Assembly (NCBI GenBank): GCA_003477185.1 | Contig: DMTJ01000121.1 | Span: 1 to 5,367 of the forward strand | DNA from: Lentisphaeria bacterium | Lineage (GTDB): Bacteria; Verrucomicrobiota; Lentisphaeria; JABSQK01; UBA12247 | Length of the DNA: 5,367 bases | Reading direction: 5' to 3' | Part shown: piece by piece, positions 1 to 5,367 of the stretch | How the letters are laid out: every line of letters starts with the position of its first letter | Numbering within the stretch: position 1 is the first letter of the stretch | The notes under the pieces: model-generated | Databases searched by the model: none | Told to the model about the DNA's origin: nothing | The model's input: only the letters and a program-made list of their open reading frames with translations | Position numbers and translations under genes: made by a program

Positions 1-693
1 CCACGGTGGCTCTTCAAGCACAAACTCGGAGTGTGTGGCGACAAATTCCTGTGCTGCTTCTGCAGGATTGTTCCACGTCCAGTCTTCGCTTCCACGTGGT
101 GCGTCGGACAGGTCTTGCATGATGCCGTCTGCGGCAACGATATACGAATCCTTGGTGACCAGCGGTGCATATCGTTCAAGCTCGGCGCGTACATGATCTC
201 GCGTGTGGTTGGAGTCAAGCATGACCAGCACACGGTCGTCCGGTCCGATCAGTGCGGCGGCCTGGTCGACGATACCTTGGTCAATCGAACTCCCTTCAAT
301 CAACGTGATGTGTGGGAACATCTCGTGAGCCTCAATCGCCGCCCGGTTGTGCGCCCGAATCTCAATGTCGATACCGACAACGCGACCGCCGCCCATGGCG
401 CTGAGCAAGGATGCGTAGAAGATGAGGGAGCCGCCGTGCGCCACACCTGTTTCGATCACAACAGTGGGCTTTACCTGGTAGATTACCTCCTGAATGCGCA
501 TCATATCTTCGGGCAGCTGAATGATCGGTCGCCCCATCCAGGCAAAGCTGTATACGTACTTGGTATCCCAGCCGACCCGCAGCCAGAGTTTCGATACGAT
601 GGCGAATGCTTCTGGCGAGCTGAACGGTATCTCTCGTTCTTCGCCTTCATCGTCAACGACCACAACGGCTCGTTCGTTGTCAATTCTTAGCAT
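1..693 (-). CDS. CmcI-like ('cephalosporin hydroxylase' family) SAM-dependent methyltransferase, 3' end cut by window edge
   Basis: Reading leftward from the ATG at 693-691 gives 231 codons with no stop before the window edge, so the C-terminus (probably only 10-20 residues, judging by the usual family length near 240-250) is missing. The protein resembles the CmcI / rhamnosyl O-methyltransferase family. It has a WDTKYVYSFAWMGRPIIQLPED-like block at residues 42-63, a SAM-binding loop ETGVAHGGS (81-89), an acidic strand end GIDIEIR (107-113), EGSSID (133-138), a metal/SAM-site LDSNHTRDH (159-167), and AADG (187-190). The family name 'cephalosporin hydroxylase' is historical. In a glycan cluster the likely job is O-methylation of a sugar or sugar precursor in the cytoplasm, which is inference. 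The start is supported by AAGGA six bases upstream, lying inside the end of the preceding SDR gene, whose TGA is only 2 bases away, so translation is probably coupled. It is the last visible gene of the leftward operon. Acceptor substrate unknown. Confidence 0.
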   Translation of the reverse strand, partial: MLRIDNERAVVVVDDEGEEREIPFSSPEAFAIVSKLWLRVGWDTKYVYSFAWMGRPIIQLPEDMMRIQEVIYQVKPTVVIETGVAHGGSLIFYASLLSAMGGGRVVGIDIEIRAHNRAAIEAHEMFPHITLIEGSSIDQGIVDQAAALIGPDDRVLVMLDSNHTRDHVRAELERYAPLVTKDSYIVAADGIMQDLSDAPRGSEDWTWNNPAEAAQEFVATHSEFVLEEPPW

Positions 694-695
694 GC

Positions 696-1523
696 TCAAT
701 CCTTCTTGGTCTGGTGTAGGCGAAACGTGTAAATCAAATCCTTCAGGTCATCCAGCAGCAGGCGCGGCTGAAACGAAAACTCCTGCTGGATGCGCGATAT
801 GTCAATCTGTGGAAACCTACCTGCATCCGTGTCGGGTACAGGGCAGGAGACCTGACACCCCGTGTGGGCGCGCACCGCAGCCAAGACCTCATCGCTGCGA
901 TATGAGCGTCCGCTGGCTACATTGTAGCTGGCGGATTGCCCCGTCAAGGCAATCGCGCCCACCAACTTGGCGACATCGTCTACAGCTACGAAATCCCTGG
1001 TGATATTTCCCGGACTACGCAATTCGACGTGGGCGTCGCATACGGCTGCGCGAATGACAGAAGTCAAAAAGTTGCTGCTCGACCAATCGGCCCCGTAGAC
1101 ATTGGATAGCCGCACCACATGCGTCCGGCCTGCTGCCGCGTGCACCAGGGATTCTCCCATCAGTTTCGAAAGGTTGTACAGATGGTCAGGATCCTCGGGG
1201 CATACCCGCAGCGATGTGCCTTCGGTGCCTGTAGTTGATAAGCCCTGGTATACACGGGTTGACGACAAATACGTAAAGGAATGATAGCGGCACTGTGTGA
1301 GAAGACGTTGCAGCAGGCAAACATGTGCCTCCGCGGTATCGAATGGCCGTGAGCGAAAGTCAGCCGTAAGCCCGATGCAATAGATCGCATGCCCGAGGTG
1401 ACTCTGGTAAAGCTCCTTACCGCGCGCCGGAACCGTGATCGCTTGGCCCTGTCCCTGCAGTAGCCGGACGACATGGCGCCCGACGAATCCGTTGCCACCA
1501 AACACTGTGATAGGCTCACTCAT
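696..1523 (-). CDS. NAD(P)-dependent nucleotide-sugar epimerase/dehydratase/reductase (extended SDR)
   Basis: A 275-residue extended short-chain dehydrogenase/reductase. Visible motifs are the Rossmann loop GGNGFVG (9-15), a conserved serine/threonine stretch SST (87-89), the catalytic pair Y116-x3-K120 (YNLSK), RLSNVYG (138-144) and RDFVAVDDV (176-184). These are typical of enzymes that epimerise, dehydrate or reduce NDP-sugars in the cytoplasm. The second strand ends in VPARG rather than an acidic residue, which may favour NADP(H); that is inference. The ATG at 1523 was chosen because the Rossmann strand begins right after it. It lies 16 bases past the stop of the upstream glycosyltransferase, although no clear Shine-Dalgarno is seen. 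A longer reading to 1577 (293 residues) would overlap that gene and add an unconvincing N-terminal extension. With a CDP-glucose 4,6-dehydratase nearby, it could be the 4-ketoreductase or epimerase finishing that deoxysugar, but the substrate cannot be read from sequence. Confidence 0.9.
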   Translation of the reverse strand: MSEPITVFGGNGFVGRHVVRLLQGQGQAITVPARGKELYQSHLGHAIYCIGLTADFRSRPFDTAEAHVCLLQRLLTQCRYHSFTYLSSTRVYQGLSTTGTEGTSLRVCPEDPDHLYNLSKLMGESLVHAAAGRTHVVRLSNVYGADWSSSNFLTSVIRAAVCDAHVELRSPGNITRDFVAVDDVAKLVGAIALTGQSASYNVASGRSYRSDEVLAAVRAHTGCQVSCPVPDTDAGRFPQIDISRIQQEFSFQPRLLLDDLKDLIYTFRLHQTKKD

Positions 1524-1539
1524 CGATATCGTGATCGAA

Positions 1540-2430
1540 TCAAGAGTCACCGCCGTAGAAACGACACCGAAGCACATCCACTACGTCGTGCACCATTGGT
1601 TCCAGGTAGCGAATGCTTGCGGTAGAAGCCACGGCAATCAGTTGAATGCGGTGCCACAGAGATACCGAACCGGTTGTCGCAGCCGTAGAGAGAAGACGGA
1701 GGATCAAGCCCCAGTGAATCAGAATCATCCGTCTGGGCTGAGAGAACAATACCCGCGAATACCGCTGGATTCGTACTGAGCGGTTCTCGTTCGGTTGCGT
1801 TAATCGGCGGTACCAAATGGCTCCCGGAACATGGGCCAGGCGGCCCAGTACTGACAGTCCAGCAAGAATCAGCGCACTCGCCGCGAAGCAGCCAAAATGA
1901 TGCCGGACCTGGCGTAGGGCGGCGAGACGAATCATGCCGTAAATTGCGTGTTGATTGCCCCAGAGGACAAAGGCGAATCGTCCCGGCGCCGTCAGCTCGC
2001 CCGTCTCGTACACGCACACGGGCTTGCTCACCTCCGCACCATTGCCGTCGATCCAGCGTGAAGCTGGGCACGCCAGGACGGCGGATGCGTCGTCATCCAA
2101 GGTACGCACCATGGCGCTCAAGTAGCCGGGCGACCAGAGGTCATGTGCACCGGCAAGCACGAAATACTCCCCCTTGGCGGCGCCAAATACGAAGGCAATG
2201 TTGCCATTCACCCCACGGTTGGTTTCGTGGCAATGATAGCGGATCCGAGGGTCCTGCTTTGCCGCTGCCGTTGCGATCTCACCTGTGCGGTCGGTTGAGC
2301 AGTTGTCCGCGATGATCAGTTCAATATCGTGGAAATCCTGCTGCAGGATGCAGTCGAGCGTTTCGCGTAGCGAGGATTCCTCGTTACGCACAATCAGCCC
2401 GATGGATACGTGTGGTGCATCGCCTGACAC
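1540..2430 (-). CDS. Glycosyltransferase family 2 (GT-A fold), possibly degenerate
   Basis: A 296-residue family 2 glycosyltransferase by its N-terminal half: HVSIGLIVRNEE (7-18), a nucleotide-binding stretch ELIIADNCSTDRTGEIA (37-53), NRGVNGNIAFVFGAAKGEYFV (71-91), and GAHDLW (94-99) where the family normally has a DD/DxD-type metal site. The C-terminal half keeps NQHAIYGMIR (159-168) and VPGAIWYRRL (201-210) but lacks the acidic residues usually found in between (see findings). The expected role is transfer of a sugar from an NDP donor to the lipid-linked repeat unit at the cytoplasmic face of the membrane. The GTG at 2430 lies 2 bases after the flippase stop. A TTG at 2436-2434, overlapping that stop, has a better-spaced AAAGGA and is a real alternative. 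An ATG at 2499 would overlap the flippase by 67 bases and adds residues unlike the family. Donor and acceptor unknown. Confidence 0.88.
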   Translation of the reverse strand: MSGDAPHVSIGLIVRNEESSLRETLDCILQQDFHDIELIIADNCSTDRTGEIATAAAKQDPRIRYHCHETNRGVNGNIAFVFGAAKGEYFVLAGAHDLWSPGYLSAMVRTLDDDASAVLACPASRWIDGNGAEVSKPVCVYETGELTAPGRFAFVLWGNQHAIYGMIRLAALRQVRHHFGCFAASALILAGLSVLGRLAHVPGAIWYRRLTQPNENRSVRIQRYSRVLFSQPRRMILIHWGLILRLLSTAATTGSVSLWHRIQLIAVASTASIRYLEPMVHDVVDVLRCRFYGGDS

Positions 2431-2432
2431 GA

Positions 2433-3887
2433 TCAATTCGATTCCTTTGTTCGCAAGTGGCGCTTGGCTGCCAGAATCGCGACACCCGCAAACAGGCACG
2501 CATCGACAGCCAAGGCAAGCGTACCCATAGCGTGGTGCGAGCCAAGCGAGACCAGATATGCCAGAACAAACGGCACCAGAGGCTTCCTGATCACGGCCGC
2601 AGGCGGGACGCGCTGCCGCAGCACAAAACGAGCAACGAACCAGGATCCAGTCAATAGCACAACAAACGAAGCGAAGGTCGTGTAAGCGCTGATCTTGTAG
2701 CCGTAGCGACTGAGCAACACCGCATTTAGTGCGACATTTACGATGCCGGAAACGATGCTAACGGCAGCCGCAAACACCATACGGTTCGTGTAGCCGATCA
2801 CCCGCAGATAGTAGCCAGCAATCGCTTGCGTTACATAGCCCACCACGACAATCGGAATGATCGATAGCGAGTCATGATAGCGCTCATCCAGCACGAGTGA
2901 CATGAACGGTCCGGCAAACAACATCGCGGCAAGCGAAGCCAGCAGCGTCAGCTCTAACGATTTCTCAATCAATGCGTCAGCCTTGTCGAATAGCTTCTTA
3001 TTTGTGAAGGCAAACCAATCTGGAGTGATTGTCCGCTGCAGCGCCAATGCCACCATGCCAATTGACATTGCAACGTTGTATGAAAGGCTGTACAAGCCGG
3101 CATCAGAAGCGCCCAAGGTATGCTTAATCATCACTCGGTCGATCTGTGCCAAGGCCAGATTTCCCAGTGTATACGGCACTAGCGGAAAGGCATAGCCAGC
3201 GATATACCGCAGATGACCTCGTGCGGGGCGCCACATCCATTGATCCCGAACGACCACAGCGGTAAGTCCCAAGGCAAGCAACTCGCCGCAGAGCAGGCCA
3301 TACAGGACATCCAAGTAGCCGGGCTGGTCAACTGCAATCAACCACATACATGCCCCTGCCAGCGTGGATATCGCATGCAGTGCTTGGATGCGGGCGGATT
3401 GCGCGCTCCGCTTCAAGGCGATGCAGATGGAGTGAGCAGATGTCTTCAGAACCCTACAGGCACCAAACAATCCGATTAATGCAGCCAGGCACAGATCGAT
3501 GTCGTACAGTGTGCCGCGCCAGCGAATGATCAGCATCGCAATAACGCTGAAGCAGCTCAGAAGCAGCAGTGAGCCGCCAACTGAAGTACCCACAAACTCC
3601 TTGCGGTCGGTGTCAACGGTCTCCTCGTAGTAGTAGCGACTGATAGCACCGTGAAAATTAAACGTCAGCACGACCGCAGCGATACTGATGTAGGTCACGA
3701 CAATCTGGTACATACCATAATCGGCCGTTGTCAGCATGCTGGCAATGACCGGGATAGCAGCCAGCTGGACTAACGCGGCGACGGCATCCCCGCTGACGTA
3801 GTTGCGGGCGTGCCTGAGTAAATCGCGGAGTTCGCGGGGAATCATAGGATCAAGAGAAGCACCGGTTTCAGGGTTGGCAACATACAT
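2433..3887 (-). CDS. Oligosaccharide flippase (MOP superfamily, Wzx/RfbX-like)
   Basis: About 484 residues, dominated by some 12-14 hydrophobic segments, typical in length and pattern of polysaccharide flippases of the MOP superfamily that move undecaprenyl-diphosphate-linked repeat units across the inner membrane. The N-terminus has the usual amphipathic LRDLLRHARNYVSGD lead-in followed by the first span and TTADYGMYQ (comparable to the 'spe(e)yGly' motif). The mid-protein stretch QIDRVMIKHTLGASDAGLYSLSYNVA matches the characteristic second-half motif. It is the first gene of the leftward operon, and its stop lies 2 bases before the GTG of the glycosyltransferase. The start is uncertain: the ATG at 3887 has a GGA five bases upstream; the ATG at 3845 (470 residues) begins closer to the conserved region but lacks a visible ribosome site; the ATG at 3929 adds an arginine- and cysteine-containing leader that looks unnatural. 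Without a Wzy polymerase in view, O-antigen versus capsule use cannot be decided. Confidence 0.92.
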   Translation of the reverse strand: MYVANPETGASLDPMIPRELRDLLRHARNYVSGDAVAALVQLAAIPVIASMLTTADYGMYQIVVTYISIAAVVLTFNFHGAISRYYYEETVDTDRKEFVGTSVGGSLLLLSCFSVIAMLIIRWRGTLYDIDLCLAALIGLFGACRVLKTSAHSICIALKRSAQSARIQALHAISTLAGACMWLIAVDQPGYLDVLYGLLCGELLALGLTAVVVRDQWMWRPARGHLRYIAGYAFPLVPYTLGNLALAQIDRVMIKHTLGASDAGLYSLSYNVAMSIGMVALALQRTITPDWFAFTNKKLFDKADALIEKSLELTLLASLAAMLFAGPFMSLVLDERYHDSLSIIPIVVVGYVTQAIAGYYLRVIGYTNRMVFAAAVSIVSGIVNVALNAVLLSRYGYKISAYTTFASFVVLLTGSWFVARFVLRQRVPPAAVIRKPLVPFVLAYLVSLGSHHAMGTLALAVDACLFAGVAILAAKRHLRTKESN

Positions 3888-4022
3888 GCGATTCCAAAGA
3901 CCGCCTCTCCGACAGGCTGCGAGGGCCATTGCAAGCCGTCAATCCATGGAAAGCACTTGCTCTTTTGGCTTCATGTGTAAGGTATCCCTACATCTACTCT
4001 GATAATGCCTAGGAATCTCTGA
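3888..4022. promoter_or_regulatory. Divergent intergenic region, presumed promoters for both operons
   Basis: This is the only divergent gap in the window, so promoters for the leftward flippase operon and the rightward methyltransferase operon should lie here or within the first codons. The part closest to the rightward gene is less GC-rich than the flanking genes. A GATAAT at 4001-4006 resembles a -10 box on the + strand, but no good -35 sits 16-18 bases before it. On the - strand a TTGACG (about 3935-3940) resembles a -35 but lacks a partner -10. I see no convincing operator palindrome or JUMPstart-like element. That a promoter exists is inferred from gene orientation; the exact boxes are not established. 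Confidence 0.35.
4010..4014 (+). promoter_or_regulatory. Ribosome binding site of the TylF-type methyltransferase
   Basis: The purine-rich TAGGA lies eight bases before the ATG at 4023. It supports that start, which is also the first ATG after the divergent gap. Confidence 0.5.
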
Positions 4023-4793
4023 ATGAGTGTTACACGTGCTGTCCAGCGCTTCATCGAATCAGTCACCGGCTACACGGTTCAACGCGCACGTGACGACCGG
4101 GTTTACAACCAAGACGGATTACGCACCGTTCATAGCCATGCCTTCATGAAGGATCCCGCCTTTGCGGCCTCCTATCAACGAGCAGAGCAATCGGGCCAGG
4201 ACGACCCGATCCACTGGCGTACGCACATCGCTCTATGGGCTGCCGAGACCGCCAGCAAACTTCAGGGCGACTTCGTTGAGTGTGGTGTCAATTTTGGGTT
4301 TCAGTCTACAGCTATCATGCAGTGGCTGGAGTGGAACGGGCAGGATCGTACGTTTTATCTGCTCGACACATTCAGTGGGCTTGACTTCAAATACGTATCA
4401 GAGTTCGACTTGGCTGAGAATGCCGAAAAGAAAAACGCTGACCGTATTGCTCGCGGCGCCTACGTTACTGACATTGAAGTCGTTCGAAAGAATTTCGCCG
4501 AGTGGAAGAATGTTGTGTTTGTACAGGGGGCTATTCCGGAAACTCTGCCGCAGGTCGAAGCCGAGGAGATTGCATTCCTCCACATCGACATGAATTGCTC
4601 CCCACCGGAAGTGGCAGCGCTCGACTTCTTCTGGGAGCGGCTGTGCGACGGGGCAATCGTGCTATTGGATGACTACGCCTACGCGGGGCACGACGCTCAG
4701 CGAACGGCCATGGATGACTTTGCTGTAACGAAAGGCGTTGCCATCGCCTCTCTCCCCACAGGCCAAGGCCTTCTCCTACGCCCCCCAAAGTAG
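4023..4793 (+). CDS. TylF/MycF-type class I SAM-dependent O-methyltransferase
   Basis: A complete 256-residue protein resembling the TylF/MycF (macrocin O-methyltransferase) family, which uses SAM and a divalent metal to methylate sugar hydroxyls. Visible motifs are the SAM-binding strand and loop GDFVECGVNFGFQS (82-95), the post-strand motif FYLLDTFSGLD (111-121), LHIDMNCSPPEVAALDFFWERL (187-207) with D189, and GAIVLLDDYAYAGHDAQRTAMDDF (210-233) with the D216-D217 pair. By analogy with the family, these aspartates are the likely metal ligands. The length matches the family. The N-terminal about 70 residues (MSVTRAVQRFIESV onward) form the usual helical lid-type region. It opens the rightward operon and is followed after 20 bases by a CDP-glucose 4,6-dehydratase, so the acceptor is plausibly a deoxysugar in the same glycan, or its nucleotide-linked precursor; this is inference. 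It is unrelated in detail to the CmcI-like enzyme at the left end. Confidence 0.9.
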   Translation: MSVTRAVQRFIESVTGYTVQRARDDRVYNQDGLRTVHSHAFMKDPAFAASYQRAEQSGQDDPIHWRTHIALWAAETASKLQGDFVECGVNFGFQSTAIMQWLEWNGQDRTFYLLDTFSGLDFKYVSEFDLAENAEKKNADRIARGAYVTDIEVVRKNFAEWKNVVFVQGAIPETLPQVEAEEIAFLHIDMNCSPPEVAALDFFWERLCDGAIVLLDDYAYAGHDAQRTAMDDFAVTKGVAIASLPTGQGLLLRPPK

Positions 4794-4813
4794 GTAGGAC
4801 TGCTGCCCGCCTC

Positions 4814-5367
4814 GTGTCGACACTTCATTCAGACTTCTGGCAAGACAGACCGGTCTTGGTCACAGGCCATACCGGCTTCAAGGGCGGATGGCTGAGCCTG
4901 CGTTTGGCCCAGGCCGGCGCACGCGTTACTGGCTACGCCTTGGATCCGCCAACCACGCCCTCGTTCTTTGCTGCTACCAAGCTCGCACAAGACGTTCGAG
5001 ACATACGAGGTGACCTGGCTGATCTGCCACGGCTGCGGGCCACTCTGAAACAGGGACAGCCAGAGGTCATATTTCACTTGGCGGCCCAGCCGTTGGTCCG
5101 TCAGAGCTACGAGGCACCCGTGGCTACGCTGCGTGACAATGTCATTGGGACTGCTCATGTCTTGGAAGCTGCCCGGAACTGTCCATCAGTTCGCGCTGTC
5201 GTCTGCGTCACCACAGACAAAGTCTATGCCAATGACGAACGTGGCGTCGCCTTCGCGGAACACGAACCTCTGGGCGGCAAGGATCCCTACAGCGCGAGCA
5301 AAGAAGCCAGCGAGATTATTGTCAATTCATACCGCTGTAGCTTCCTGGCACCCGCCGGCATTCACCT
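4814..5367 (+). CDS. rfbG: CDP-glucose 4,6-dehydratase, 3' end cut by window edge
   Basis: 184 codons of an extended-SDR enzyme are visible; the family is about 355-365 residues, so roughly half is present. The N-terminus DFWQDRPVLVTGHTGFKGGW is diagnostic: TGHTGFKG (17-24) is the NAD-binding loop in the form specific to CDP-glucose 4,6-dehydratases. Further matches are HLAAQPLVRQSY (88-99), the active-site strand VTTDKVYAN (132-140), and DPYSASKEASE (157-167) with the catalytic Y159-x3-K163. The enzyme converts CDP-glucose to CDP-4-keto-6-deoxyglucose, the entry to 3,6-dideoxyhexoses and related branched or deoxy sugars of O-antigens. The GTG at 4814 is chosen because it yields the family-typical short leader (STLHSDFW) and no ATG, GTG or TTG in frame lies close upstream. 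The nearest purine-rich site (AGGTAGGA, 4792-4799) is rather distant, overlapping the stop of the methyltransferase gene. Its usual partner rfbF (glucose-1-phosphate cytidylyltransferase) is not immediately upstream. Confidence 0.93.
   Translation, partial: MSTLHSDFWQDRPVLVTGHTGFKGGWLSLRLAQAGARVTGYALDPPTTPSFFAATKLAQDVRDIRGDLADLPRLRATLKQGQPEVIFHLAAQPLVRQSYEAPVATLRDNVIGTAHVLEAARNCPSVRAVVCVTTDKVYANDERGVAFAEHEPLGGKDPYSASKEASEIIVNSYRCSFLAPAGIH

Noticed and set aside
31..690. Long rightward open frame of 219 codons at the left end
   Set aside because: It is antisense to the CmcI-like methyltransferase, whose leftward translation shows clear family motifs. The rightward product has no recognisable domain and begins with a cysteine-rich, unnatural stretch.
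521..1003. Rightward open frame spanning the SDR and methyltransferase junction
   Set aside because: It crosses two well-supported leftward genes and encodes a low-complexity serine/arginine/proline-rich product typical of antisense reading in GC-rich DNA.
1547..2071. Leftward open frame of 174 codons within the glycosyltransferase
   Set aside because: It is an out-of-frame shadow of the family 2 glycosyltransferase, rich in arginine, serine and proline, with no motif.
4001..4006. GATAAT as a definite -10 promoter box
   Set aside because: It matches 5 of 6 consensus bases, but no acceptable -35 is found at 16-18 bases upstream and the implied leader before the ribosome site would be very short. 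Kept only as a hint in the intergenic entry.
4794..4813. Possible terminator between the TylF-type methyltransferase and the dehydratase
   Set aside because: The gap is only 20 bases, with no stem-loop or T-run, so the two genes are most simply co-transcribed.
4829..5158. Leftward open frame opposite the start of the CDP-glucose dehydratase
   Set aside because: The + strand shows diagnostic dehydratase motifs throughout. The antisense product has no recognisable features.
1..5367. CRISPR arrays, tRNA/rRNA genes, insertion sequences, toxin-antitoxin or defence genes
   Set aside because: No regular direct repeats, RNA gene motifs, transposase motifs or terminal inverted repeats were seen. Coding genes account for nearly all of the window.

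Overview
This window is part of a bacterial surface-polysaccharide (O-antigen or capsule type) biosynthesis locus. It is moderately GC-rich by eye and tightly packed, with gaps of 2 to about 20 bases inside each operon. Mixed ATG and GTG starts, Shine-Dalgarno sites at some genes, and a CDP-glucose 4,6-dehydratase beside a flippase and a glycosyltransferase point to a Gram-negative bacterium, most likely a proteobacterium. The genus cannot be read from the sequence alone.

The left two thirds (1 to about 3887) form a leftward operon. Read in transcription order, it encodes a multi-membrane-span oligosaccharide flippase, a family 2 glycosyltransferase, an extended-SDR nucleotide-sugar epimerase/dehydratase/reductase, and a CmcI-like ('cephalosporin hydroxylase' family) SAM methyltransferase that runs off the left edge. 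Three of the four junctions follow a 'stop, a few bases, start' pattern that suggests translational coupling.

A short region of about 135 bp (3888-4022) separates this operon from a rightward operon and must carry the divergent control signals. The rightward operon encodes a TylF/MycF-type SAM- and metal-dependent O-methyltransferase and then, 20 bases later, a CDP-glucose 4,6-dehydratase (RfbG family). The latter starts at GTG and continues past the right edge.

A working model, partly inferred: the dehydratase makes CDP-4-keto-6-deoxyglucose, and an SDR (possibly the one here) completes or modifies a deoxysugar. The glycosyltransferase helps assemble a lipid-linked repeat unit, the two unrelated methyltransferases decorate it, and the flippase moves it across the inner membrane. 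No polymerase, cytidylyltransferase (RfbF), C-3 dehydrase (RfbH), mobile element, RNA gene or CRISPR array is visible. I see a standard polysaccharide module rather than a wholly new system. The points most worth checking are the degenerate acidic motifs of the glycosyltransferase and the pairing of two methyltransferase families.
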